From the NCBI GenBank assembly GCA_023435985.1, contig JAEZKY010000187.1, positions 1 through 16,747 of the forward strand: 16,747 bases of DNA. The letters are read 5' to 3'. Below, in pieces: positions 1 to 6,990 of this stretch; within the stretch, counting starts at the first letter, position 1, and each line of letters begins with the position of its first letter. A program made the translations under genes and the position numbers. This stretch comes from Bacillota bacterium. GTDB taxonomy: Bacteria > Bacillota > Clostridia > Clostridiales > Clostridiaceae. Below the pieces are notes generated by a model. That model was not told where the DNA came from, made no database searches, and worked only from the letters and a program-made list of their open reading frames with translations.

Positions 1-118
1 ATCTCGTGATGATGGCATAGAGGTAACACTCCTTCCCATTCCGAACAGGAAAGTTAAGGTCTATAGCGCCGATGGTACTGCATGGGAGACTGTGTGGCAG
101 AGTAGGACGTTGCGAGGT
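1..118 (+). rRNA. rrf: 5S ribosomal RNA
   Basis: The conserved 5S core is readable, including the stretches CCATTCCGAACAGG and AGTAGGACG. The ends pair as helix I: ATCTCG at 1-6 pairs with CGAGGT at the 3' end (one G-U pair), so the molecule is complete or lacks at most a base or two at the 5' side. It would be the last gene of an rRNA operon lying to the left of the window; a terminator follows directly. No tRNA gene is seen after it. Confidence 0.95.
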
Positions 119-124
119 AAGATA

Positions 125-157
125 AAAGGTGGTTAATTTAAACTACCTTTTTATTTT
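125..157 (+). terminator. rRNA operon terminator
   Basis: A 10-bp stem (125-134 with 141-150, one G-U pair) has a 6-nt loop, and its T-rich 3' arm runs into TTATTTT. It lies 7 nt after the 5S rRNA and would end the rRNA operon. Confidence 0.8.
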
Positions 158-342
158 ATGAAAAATTATATTAAGTATGGTAAGTAAAGATGATTTATGT
201 ATAAGCACTTACTTGTTTTTGAACTATTAGTGGAATATATGATAAACTGTATAAAAGAAAGTATAAGACTAAAAATGATTTTATAAATTGAGAAGGTAAG
301 TTAATATATATAGTAATAATGATTCATTTGGAGGTAGTTATC

Positions 343-978
343 ATGAAGATTAATGAAATTTTATTTGGTTCAAGGCCAAAATCTATTTTAAAAATAATAG
401 AAAAAGGGAATTTAGATGAACTCAATAACTTCATAACAAATGGAGGAAATGTTAATGAAAAATATGACGACAAGAGCCTGCTTCATTTTGCTATAGATAA
501 TTGTGGAAAGAATTATTTTGAAATAATAGAGCTTTTAATTAAAAATGATGCGGACATAAACAGCAATCAAAGTTATTATAAAGAGATACCATTACATAGA
601 GTCTGTGCAAGAATAAGACCTAATATGAGTGTTGTTAAATTAATATTAGAGAATGGATCTGAAGTAAACGTTGAAAATATAACAGGAAAAACTCCTATTT
701 TTTATTGTAATTTTAGTTTTTCAGTAGAGCTTTTGAATCTTCTTCTTAATTATGATGCAGATATCAAGCATACCGATAAGTGTAACAATACTATTTTGCA
801 TGATGATTATGTAATGTGTGGTGATTTTGATGATTTTGAAGAATATTTAAAAGTTATTCTCTCTTTAGGCTTAGATATAAATTCAAAGAATAATTCTGGA
901 CAAACACCATTGAATTTATGTAAAAATAAGAAGATTGAAAGTATATTAATTGAATATGGGGCAAAAAGAAGTCTTTAG
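343..978 (+). CDS. Ankyrin-repeat protein
   Basis: A soluble protein of 211 residues, mostly degenerate ankyrin repeats. Diagnostic pieces are ADINSN followed by IPLHRVCA, GSEVNVENITGKTPI, ADIKHTDKCNNTILH and LDINSKNNSGQTPLNLC, at roughly 33-residue spacing; about five repeats are recognisable. Ankyrin repeats mediate protein-protein contact, so no enzymatic role is implied and the partner is unknown. I chose ATG 343 because GGAGG at 330-334 sits 8 nt upstream; the in-frame ATG at 319 has no ribosome site. There is no signal peptide or membrane segment, so the protein is probably cytoplasmic. It is monocistronic, between the rRNA terminator and its own terminator. Confidence 0.85.
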   Translation: MKINEILFGSRPKSILKIIEKGNLDELNNFITNGGNVNEKYDDKSLLHFAIDNCGKNYFEIIELLIKNDADINSNQSYYKEIPLHRVCARIRPNMSVVKLILENGSEVNVENITGKTPIFYCNFSFSVELLNLLLNYDADIKHTDKCNNTILHDDYVMCGDFDDFEEYLKVILSLGLDINSKNNSGQTPLNLCKNKKIESILIEYGAKRSL

Positions 979-982
979 TTAT

Positions 983-1025
983 ACCGTTAGATACCTATGT
1001 AAAGAGTGTCTAACGGTTATTTTTA
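983..1025 (+). terminator. Terminator of the ankyrin gene
   Basis: A 12-bp stem (983-994 with 1006-1017, one G-U pair) is followed by TTATTTTTA. It starts 5 nt after the ankyrin stop codon. The opposite strand has no T-run, so it serves the plus strand only. Confidence 0.8.
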
Positions 1026-1064
1026 TATTGATGATTTTATTAAGATATATAAATAATTAATTTA

Positions 1065-1337
1065 TTATTTTAACTTCCCATGATAATCATATACATTTGT
1101 TTTTTTATTTTTATTAGAATCAGAATATCCTGCTAACGTTGACAGATCATAAGTGGAATTTAAACTATTCTTATTATTTAAACTATTAGTATATTTTGAC
1201 GGTGAGAGATGACTATTAACTAGGCGAACTTTTTCAGAATTAAAACTCGGATCAAATTCTGATGAATGAATGTCAATTATCTTTTCAGTATCGTAAATTT
1301 TTGGAGATGGACCATCTGGCGTATTTTGTTTGCTCAT
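1065..1337 (-). CDS. Small hydrophilic protein, unknown function
   Basis: A 90-residue protein rich in Asn, Ser and Lys, with no hydrophobic segment, no Cys and no recognisable fold; it is probably largely disordered. It starts MSKQNTPDGPSPKIYDTEKI and contains two short related stretches, NSLNNKNSLNS and YDLSTLAGYSDSN. I chose the ATG at 1337 because AGGAGTGA lies 5 nt upstream (1343-1350), while the ATG 18 nt further out has no ribosome site. The clear ribosome site and codon pattern argue that it is a real gene. In a sporulating Clostridium such a protein could be spore-associated, but nothing in the sequence proves that. It converges with the ankyrin gene. Confidence 0.6.
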   Translation of the reverse strand: MSKQNTPDGPSPKIYDTEKIIDIHSSEFDPSFNSEKVRLVNSHLSPSKYTNSLNNKNSLNSTYDLSTLAGYSDSNKNKKTNVYDYHGKLK

Positions 1338-1655
1338 AAAAATCACTCCTAACAATAATTTTAAGTTTTTTTATAATCTAGTCTGCAGAATAATTGTATA
1401 GATAAATTTAAAATAAAATGTAATTATAGTATTATTATTATAAAAAAGAAGAATATCAATACATGAAATATTAAGAAATTTATTCCTTGGATAGTTTACT
1501 ATTATTAAGTAAATAGATATAATTCTGTAGTATAATAATAATACATTGTTAAAAATATTAAGATGATGATTAAAATAAAAAAGCAGATAGCATAAATATC
1601 TAAAGATGATAATTTAAATGTAAAATGATTGACTTATATTAAGGAGGAGTAAAAA
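1338..1655. other. Divergent intergenic region
   Basis: An AT-rich stretch of 318 bases between two divergent genes. It must hold the promoters of both. A TATAAT lies at 1531-1536 on the plus strand, but I see no convincing -35 partner at the right distance. AAGGAGGAG for the right-hand gene ends just before 1655. I see no RNA structure, repeat or ORF with a ribosome site. Confidence 0.5.
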
Positions 1656-2366
1656 ATGAAAATTCATGAAGGTTTGCATGTACTTGAATTAGGTGTACAA
1701 GAAAGAAGGATGCATCCTACGCTTATCTTTGACAATAAAAATGCAATTTTGATAGATGCTGGGTTACCTGGACAATTAGAAAACATTTATGAAGAAGTTA
1801 GAAAAGCAGGTGTGGATTTTGAAATGATAAATAAAATATTTATAACGCATCATGATTTAGATCATATTGGCAGTTTAGCTAGTGTAACTCAAAATTCCAA
1901 AAATAAAATAGAAGTATTAGCAAGTGCTGGTGAAAAACCTTATATTGAAGGGGAAAAGACACCAATAAAATTTACAGCAGAACGTCTTAATTCTATGCCG
2001 GAAGATAAACGCAATGAAATGCTAGAACAGATTCGTAATCTTAAAACTAAGGTTGATAAGATTATTGAGGATAATGAAGAATTTAATTATTGTGGGGGAA
2101 TAAAGGTAATTCATACACCAGGACATACACCCGGTCATACTTGTTTCTATTTAAAAAAATATAAAACATTAGTAACAGGAGATGCGTTAAATGTAGTAAA
2201 TGGTGAGTTAGTTGGACCAAATCTTGAATATACATTCGATATGGATGAAGCAAACAGATCATTAAAGAAGCTTACTCAATATGATATTGAAACAGTTATA
2301 TGCTATCATGGAGGGGTATTTACTAAGAATACAAACAAGAAAATTGCAGAACTTATAGAAGGCTGA
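1656..2366 (+). CDS. Metallo-beta-lactamase-fold hydrolase
   Basis: A cytoplasmic hydrolase of 236 residues with the metallo-beta-lactamase fold. The metal motif reads THHDLDH at residues 64-70; relative to the classical HxHxDH the second His is Asp, a variant I recall from MBL subgroups. Later ligands are the His residues in HTPGHTPGHT, the Asp in VTGDAL and the His in CYHGG near the C-terminus. The substrate cannot be told: the fold covers thioester, lactone, phosphodiester and RNA hydrolases. AAGGAGGAG lies 6 nt before the ATG. A thioesterase-family gene begins 45 nt downstream with no terminator between, so the two are probably cotranscribed, which weakly favours ester or thioester chemistry. 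Confidence 0.85.
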   Translation: MKIHEGLHVLELGVQERRMHPTLIFDNKNAILIDAGLPGQLENIYEEVRKAGVDFEMINKIFITHHDLDHIGSLASVTQNSKNKIEVLASAGEKPYIEGEKTPIKFTAERLNSMPEDKRNEMLEQIRNLKTKVDKIIEDNEEFNYCGGIKVIHTPGHTPGHTCFYLKKYKTLVTGDALNVVNGELVGPNLEYTFDMDEANRSLKKLTQYDIETVICYHGGVFTKNTNKKIAELIEG

Positions 2367-2411
2367 AGAATTTATATGTTTAATTATTCTGGAAAAAAGG
2401 AGTGCTTTAAA

Positions 2412-2825
2412 TTGTATATAAGCGAAACAAAAATTGTAGTAAGATATGCTGAAACAGATAAAATGGGTATAGTTCATCACTCTAATTATTTGATTTGGTT
2501 TGAAGCAGGCAGAACAGATTTTATAAAGGGTAGTAACATTAGCTATAGTGAAATGGAGGAAAAAGGAATATTAATTCCTTTAGCTGAAAGTAGTTGTAAA
2601 TATATTGTTGGTGCAAAATACGAAGATGAGTTAATTATTAAAACTTGGATTAAAGAATTGACACCAGTTAAAGTAGAATTTAGCTATTCAGTAATTAGAG
2701 AAAAGGATCAAAAGGAAATTGCTAAAGGAAGCACATTACATGTTTTTGTAAATAGTGATTTTAAAATAATTAACATTAAAAGAGTCAATCCAGAAATATT
2801 TGAAAAATTACAATCTTTAGCATAA
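2412..2825 (+). CDS. Acyl-CoA thioesterase, hotdog fold (YbgC/4HBT type)
   Basis: A hotdog-fold acyl-CoA thioesterase of 137 residues. The family signature RYAETDKMGIVHHSNYLIWF is at residues 11-30, with Asp16 matching the catalytic Asp of YbgC and 4-hydroxybenzoyl-CoA thioesterase. These enzymes hydrolyse short-chain or aromatic acyl-CoA in the cytoplasm; the exact substrate is unknown. I chose the TTG start at 2412 because AAAGGAG at 2396-2402 is 9 nt upstream, and because the family normally begins about ten residues before the signature. The in-frame ATG at 2376 would add 12 residues and has only a weak ribosome site. It probably follows the MBL-fold gene in one transcript and ends at a strong terminator. 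Confidence 0.85.
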   Translation: MYISETKIVVRYAETDKMGIVHHSNYLIWFEAGRTDFIKGSNISYSEMEEKGILIPLAESSCKYIVGAKYEDELIIKTWIKELTPVKVEFSYSVIREKDQKEIAKGSTLHVFVNSDFKIINIKRVNPEIFEKLQSLA

Positions 2826-2844
2826 CCTGTGAAAATACTAAAAT

Positions 2845-2889
2845 AACAAAAAAGCTTACTTAAAATATTTTTGAGTAAGCTTTTTTGTT
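2845..2889. terminator. Bidirectional terminator
   Basis: A perfect 16-bp stem (2845-2860 with 2874-2889) with a 13-nt loop. The outer part of the stem is a run of six A on one arm and six T on the other, so a U-tract forms in either direction. It separates the converging thioesterase and flavin-reductase-like genes. Confidence 0.9.
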
Positions 2890-2898
2890 ACTAGAAGA

Positions 2899-3405
2899 TT
2901 ATGCTTTAACTAGCACTTTTAATATTTCAGCAATATAAATTGTGTGATAATCTTTATCAGGATACATTGTTTCATTAAATTTTGTTTCATCAAAATTTGC
3001 AAGTTCTATATCGGTGTGATACATTTTTTTGCATATCATAGTCATTTTTGCTTCTTTAAAATAAGGACTAATTTCATCGAATACAGGAGTTAGATTCGCT
3101 TTTTCTACTTTGTTTACATCTCTTCCTGAAAGACTTCCACAAATACCGAGGGCCTTCTTATAATCTTCACTAAAGAAAGATAAAGTAAAAGTATCATTTG
3201 AATCTATAAATTCTTTTGTATATCTACTTTGTCTAACATAAATTGTAGCTGAATTTTTTCCCCAGAATACACCAAGGCTTCCCCAGCTTGCAGTCATAGT
3301 ATTAAATTTGTTTTCATTGCCAGCAGTGATTAGCAACCATTCATTACCAATTAGTGTGAAAGGATTCATGTTTAAATCTTTAATTTCAATTTCTTTAAAA
3401 GCCAT
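2899..3405 (-). CDS. Flavin reductase-like FMN-binding protein
   Basis: A 168-residue protein of the flavin reductase-like split-barrel family (flavoredoxin-like). The conserved FMN-contact region is readable as TMTASWGSLGVFWGKN followed by VRQSRYTKEF, and DTFTLSFF and KALGICGSLSGRD match the family's next conserved block. Members bind FMN and either reduce it with NAD(P)H or act as small flavoproteins in electron transfer; this one has no fused rubredoxin or other domain. AGGAGG lies 8 nt before the ATG. It is monocistronic on the minus strand and ends at the shared terminator. A TATAAT lies at 3454-3449, but its -35 is poor. Confidence 0.85.
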   Translation of the reverse strand: MAFKEIEIKDLNMNPFTLIGNEWLLITAGNENKFNTMTASWGSLGVFWGKNSATIYVRQSRYTKEFIDSNDTFTLSFFSEDYKKALGICGSLSGRDVNKVEKANLTPVFDEISPYFKEAKMTMICKKMYHTDIELANFDETKFNETMYPDKDYHTIYIAEILKVLVKA

Positions 3406-3543
3406 TTGTTTGCCTCCTTGATAAGCAAGTTATATTTATTTTAAATCTATTATAATTAAGGTGCCAATATAGGTTTAATCATAATAACTAAAATTATAAC
3501 ATACAAATAATATTTTATTTTAAAAACTTTTCTTTATATAAAT

Positions 3544-4425
3544 TTATTTCTTTAAGAAATCGATAAGCGTTTTTGCTGCAATAGATAAATTAGATGAATT
3601 CTTATATATTACGCCAATGTATCTGGGCGGAATTTGATACTTAAGTGGAATTTCTATAAGTGTTTTATTTTCTAGTTCACTATCCAAAAACTCTTTTATT
3701 ACAGAGGTAATTCCAAGTCCGATTTTTGCAGATTCGATTAAAAAATCCATATTGCTGGCTTCAATGTCTGGAGTGATAGATAAGCCTTGCGAAGCAAAGT
3801 AGTTATCTATGTGTTCGCGGGTAGCATTGGGGTTTTCTAGCAACATAAATGAACCTCTATTGAAAATATCTTTTGTATTTTTAAAATTTGATTTTTCTAG
3901 ATAATTATTACTCGCAACTAAAATATCATGCATTTCTTTAAGCTTAATAAATTTAACATCAACTTCATTTGAAGTAGTTCCAATAATACCTAAATCTAAT
4001 TTTTCCTCTTGTATTAATTTAATTGTGTCAAGAGTAGGTCGATTTATGATTTTTATCTTAAAATCTGAGTACTCTTTTGTGAACTTTTCAAATTCAGGCA
4101 AAAAGTAACTTTTACCTATAGTGGTACTTACACCTAAATTAATAGTCCCTATTTCTCTATTTTTAAGCTTTTCTAAAATATGTTCTCCCAAGCTAAGTTC
4201 ATCGAAAGCATTATTAATATGTTTAAATAATGTTTCTCCTTCAGGTGTTAGAGTTACTCCTTTTGAACTTCTAGAAAACAGCTTTAGATTAAGGTGGTTT
4301 TCTAAAGTTTTGATTGATTTACTAACTGCAGGCTGAGAGACGAAAAGCACTTCGGCTGCATGGGATATATTTTTAGATTTTGCAACGATATAAAAAGTTT
4401 TGTATAAGTTTAAATCACCAATCAT
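3544..4425 (-). CDS. LysR-family transcriptional regulator
   Basis: A LysR-type regulator of 293 residues. The N-terminal winged HTH is clear: LNLYKTFYIVAKSKNISHAA, then VSQPAVSKSIKTLE and LFSRSSKGVTLTPEG. The rest (about residues 85-290) is the co-inducer domain. I chose the ATG at 4425 because AGGAG is 7 nt upstream; an upstream in-frame ATG would add nine residues and lacks a ribosome site. It is divergent from the ketopantoate-reductase-like gene 122 bp away, the usual layout for a LysR regulator and its target. The effector is unknown. Confidence 0.92.
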   Translation of the reverse strand: MIGDLNLYKTFYIVAKSKNISHAAEVLFVSQPAVSKSIKTLENHLNLKLFSRSSKGVTLTPEGETLFKHINNAFDELSLGEHILEKLKNREIGTINLGVSTTIGKSYFLPEFEKFTKEYSDFKIKIINRPTLDTIKLIQEEKLDLGIIGTTSNEVDVKFIKLKEMHDILVASNNYLEKSNFKNTKDIFNRGSFMLLENPNATREHIDNYFASQGLSITPDIEASNMDFLIESAKIGLGITSVIKEFLDSELENKTLIEIPLKYQIPPRYIGVIYKNSSNLSIAAKTLIDFLKK

Positions 4426-4470
4426 AATATAACTCCTAATTATAATATTCATAACTAATATATATTTTTA

Positions 4471-4493
4471 TTATACATCAAGATAATGTAAAA
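4471..4493. promoter_or_regulatory. Candidate LysR operator
   Basis: An inverted repeat lies in the divergent intergenic region: TTATACAT (4471-4478) and ATGTAAAA (4486-4493), 7 of 8 paired, with a 7-nt spacer. It contains a T-N11-A arrangement (T4478 to A4490) typical of LysR sites. The spot is right for control of both genes, but the sequence is AT-rich and chance similarity is possible. Confidence 0.35.
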
Positions 4494-4547
4494 TATAAAT
4501 AAGTTAAGGGAAATAAGTCAAAATTGATACGAAAGGAAGAGCATAGT

Positions 4548-5471
4548 ATGAAAATTGGAATAATAGGAATTGGAGCTATTGGGGGATATATTAGTGCAAT
4601 GCTTTGTAAGAGTAAAGAAAATGTTTATATTATAGCCAAGGGTGAGACATTAAATAATATTAGAAATAATGGAATAACTTTGAAAAATGAACCGGATGAA
4701 AATTTTAATGTATACCCAATGCTTGTAACTGACAATGCAAGTGAAATTGGAATTATGGATATTATTTTTGTTTGTGTTAAAGGATATTCTTTAAAAGCCG
4801 CAGCAAGGACTATTTTACCAATGGTAGGAGAGCATACACTGGTTATTCCAATTATTAATGGAGTAGACGGAGGAAATAAACTATATTCATATTTAGGAAA
4901 GGGCAAAATAGCAGATGCTGTAATGTATATTAGCTCAAAGGTTGAAGCGGATGGTGTAATAAAACAAACAAGTAGAAATACTAAGATTGTAGTATCTTCA
5001 AATAGAAATCGACCTATTCATAAGAGATATTTAGAAAGGATTTACAATATTTTATCTAAAGCCAATATAAGATGTGAAGTAAGAAAAGATGCAGAAGTTG
5101 TAGCTTGGAATAAATATGTTTTTAACTGTGCATTTAATGTAACAGATTCATACTATGATGTTAGAGTAAAAGGAATACTTGAAGATAAAATGAAATTTGA
5201 GACTTTTTGTAATGTGGCTAAGGAATGTGAAGAAGTTGGAAGGATTAAAGGTATTAAATTGCCACATAATATTTATGAAACTACAATTAATACTTTAAAA
5301 AGTCTATCTAAGAAAAGTATAAGTTCCATGCATAGAGATGTTGCACGTGGCAAGAAATTTGAACTTGAGTTATTCTGTGGGGATTTATGCCGTATGGGAA
5401 GAGCTGTTGGAGTGCCAACGCCATACACTCAAAAGGCATATGAGAAACTTAAAGTTTTACAACCAATGTAA
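4548..5471 (+). CDS. Ketopantoate reductase family protein (PanE/ApbA-like)
   Basis: An NADPH-dependent 2-dehydropantoate 2-reductase family protein of 307 residues. The N-terminal Rossmann motif is GIGAIG at residues 7-12. FVCVKGYSL and IINGVDG follow the family's nucleotide and substrate contacts, though the usual QNG is ING here. WNKYVFNCAFN carries the expected catalytic Lys and Asn, and SSMHRDVARGKKFELE matches the C-terminal substrate-binding region. ATG 4548 is preferred because AAAGGAAG lies just upstream; a TTG 24 nt earlier is in frame. Clostridia often carry several paralogues, so pantoate synthesis is likely but another 2-oxoacid substrate is possible. It is divergent from the LysR gene. 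Confidence 0.85.
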   Translation: MKIGIIGIGAIGGYISAMLCKSKENVYIIAKGETLNNIRNNGITLKNEPDENFNVYPMLVTDNASEIGIMDIIFVCVKGYSLKAAARTILPMVGEHTLVIPIINGVDGGNKLYSYLGKGKIADAVMYISSKVEADGVIKQTSRNTKIVVSSNRNRPIHKRYLERIYNILSKANIRCEVRKDAEVVAWNKYVFNCAFNVTDSYYDVRVKGILEDKMKFETFCNVAKECEEVGRIKGIKLPHNIYETTINTLKSLSKKSISSMHRDVARGKKFELELFCGDLCRMGRAVGVPTPYTQKAYEKLKVLQPM

Positions 5472-5492
5472 ATTAGGGTTATATTATATAAT

Positions 5493-5541
5493 AGAGCTGC
5501 TGAAAAAGGCATTATAAAAATGTTACTTTTTTAGTGGCTTT
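5493..5541 (+). terminator. Probable terminator after the ketopantoate reductase gene
   Basis: A 16-bp stem (5493-5508 with 5526-5541) includes four G-U pairs. The 3' arm is T-rich (CTTTTTTAG) and is followed by ATATTATTT. It is a weak but plausible terminator 21 nt after the stop codon. Confidence 0.45.
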
Positions 5542-5577
5542 ATATTATTTACAGGTATACATATATGATAATATTGA

Positions 5578-5970
5578 AATAGAGCAATTGTAAATATTTC
5601 ATCAACAAGTGCTAATATGTCTCAAGCAGATACGAAAAGTTATACTGCAGCTAAAGGTGGTATATCAGCACTTACTCATGGGCTTTCGATAAGTCTTTCA
5701 AATAAAAATATTAGAGTGAATTCCATAAGTCCTGGTTGGATTGATACAGGTGCTTATTATGATGAAGATTATGTATTTGTTCATAATAATAATGATATGT
5801 TACAACATCTATCAGGAAGAGTCGGAAATCCAAAAGATATCGCAAGAGCTGCTATGTTTTTATGGAATGAAGACAATAGTTTTATTAATGGTGAAAATAT
5901 TAATATAGATGGTGGTATGACAAAATTAATGATTTACAATGATGATAATGGATGGAAGTATAATATTTAA
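5578..5970 (+). pseudogene. 3' remnant of a short-chain dehydrogenase (SDR)
   Basis: Only the C-terminal half of a classical SDR oxidoreductase remains. The open frame begins after a stop at 5575 and reads AIVNISSTSANMSQADTKSY, the beta-5 strand and catalytic Ser region. YTAAKGG follows as the YxxxK catalytic pair, then NIRVNSISPGWIDTG and the C-terminal NGENINIDGG. The N-terminal half with the TGxxxGxG cofactor loop and NNAG is missing, and the preceding 100 bases do not encode it in any frame I can see. ATG 5617 falls inside the domain and has no ribosome site. I read it as a truncated, non-functional gene. A good terminator still follows. Confidence 0.8.
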
Positions 5971-5998
5971 AGTTTGAAATTAATGTATACAGCGAGTT

Positions 5999-6055
5999 AA
6001 TAATCTTATGTGTATTATTAAAAGTAATTTTAATAAACATAAGATTATTTTATTT
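5999..6055 (+). terminator. Terminator after the SDR remnant
   Basis: A perfect 13-bp stem (5999-6011 with 6037-6049) is followed by TTTATTTTA. It is AT-rich but long, and the same structure also gives A/T runs on the other strand. Confidence 0.7.
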
Positions 6056-6209
6056 TAGATAAATATTTAATAATCTATGAAAAATACTTTTATAGGGTGT
6101 CAGTAAAAAAAGACAGATAAAGTCCAAAAACAACCTGATTTAACGATAAGATGTACAATTCAAAGTTAAAATTATTTTTGTCATTTTACATATTTATCAT
6201 TAAGTGTGG

Positions 6210-6238
6210 GAATAAATTTAAAACATTAAACATAGTAT
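6210..6238 (+). promoter_or_regulatory. Candidate sigma-E promoter of spoIIM
   Basis: GAATAAA (6210-6216), a 14-nt spacer and CATAGTAT (6231-6238) resemble the mother-cell sigma-E pattern (a -35 with ATA, a -10 like CATACA-T, 14-15 nt spacing). In Bacillus subtilis spoIIM belongs to the sigma-E regulon, so the position fits. The -10 differs from consensus at two defined positions. Confidence 0.45.
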
Positions 6239-6268
6239 AAAGTAGAGTAACTAAAGGAGGAATAAGAG

Positions 6269-6901
6269 ATGAATTATTTAATTAGTAAACTAAATTCTAC
6301 GTTTAGAGATAAGAAGACTTATTTTTTCATTGTACTAATCATGTTTTGTTTAGGGATATCTTTTGGACTTTATACTGTCAAATGCATGGGAGCAGCAGAT
6401 AAAAAGGATCTATCCAATTATTTTTTTAGTTTTACCAATTCTATAGGAAGTCAACCAATTAATTATGGAAATTTATTTTATGAGGTTATTAAGAAAAACA
6501 TACTGATTATTGTACCTATATTTATATTAGGTTTAACTTTTTTTGGAGCTCCTATAATATTAATTTTAGATTTATTAAAAGGTTTTACGCTCGGGTATAC
6601 TTTTTCTTTTATTATAACCACCTTTGATGGAAAAGGAATTGGACTAGCTTTAGCATCTGTTATTCCTCAAAATTTAATATATATTCCATGTTTTATAGCG
6701 TTAAGTGTCATCAGCTTGTCTACCTCTACAGAAAAATTCAAAGGAAAGTGCTTTAAACACATGAATAATAAGGTTCCTTTTCTAGATGGTGTGTTAAATA
6801 AGTTAATTGTAGTTGTAGTATTATTTATGATTGGAATGTTAATAGAAACTTATATATCACCATCTTTAATAAGATTTGTGGCTAAAAAATTCTATTTATG
6901 A
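6269..6901 (+). CDS. spoIIM: Stage II sporulation protein M
   Basis: A polytopic membrane protein of 210 residues, close to the usual SpoIIM length. Hydrophobic segments lie at about residues 17-36 (FFIVLIMFCLGISFGLYTV), 70-100 (IIVPIFILGLTFFGAPIILI), 105-120, 130-150 and 180-200. In B. subtilis SpoIIM works with SpoIID and SpoIIP in septal peptidoglycan hydrolysis during engulfment. AAAGGAGGAA stands 6 nt before the ATG. A XerD-like gene follows after 89 bp; in B. subtilis spoIIM also lies near xerD (ripX), so the pairing looks conserved. I assign the function from overall hydropathy and familiar sequence pieces. Confidence 0.85.
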   Translation: MNYLISKLNSTFRDKKTYFFIVLIMFCLGISFGLYTVKCMGAADKKDLSNYFFSFTNSIGSQPINYGNLFYEVIKKNILIIVPIFILGLTFFGAPIILILDLLKGFTLGYTFSFIITTFDGKGIGLALASVIPQNLIYIPCFIALSVISLSTSTEKFKGKCFKHMNNKVPFLDGVLNKLIVVVVLFMIGMLIETYISPSLIRFVAKKFYL

Positions 6902-6990
6902 AGAAGAATATAAACATATGAAAAATTAAAAGAAGGAAAAATGACAATTTTGTCGAATACTAATCTTAATCAATGGTATAGGAGATAATA

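Noticed and set aside
6095..6180. Sequence with GGTGTCAGTAAAAAAAGACA and GATAAAGTCC looked like the end of an IS256-type insertion sequence next to the broken SDR gene
   Set aside because: No matching inverted end, no transposase remnant and no target duplication could be found; the similarity is too short to call.
6220..6240. AAACATTAAACATA before spoIIM resembles the heptamers of the 36-bp element on the minus strand
   Set aside because: The units are 7 bp apart instead of 10 and only two are present; in such AT-rich DNA this is expected by chance.
6940..6955. GACAATTTTGTC interrupted palindrome before the XerD-like gene as an operator or recombination site
   Set aside because: Arms are only 5 bp, there is no promoter context, and it does not resemble a dif site.
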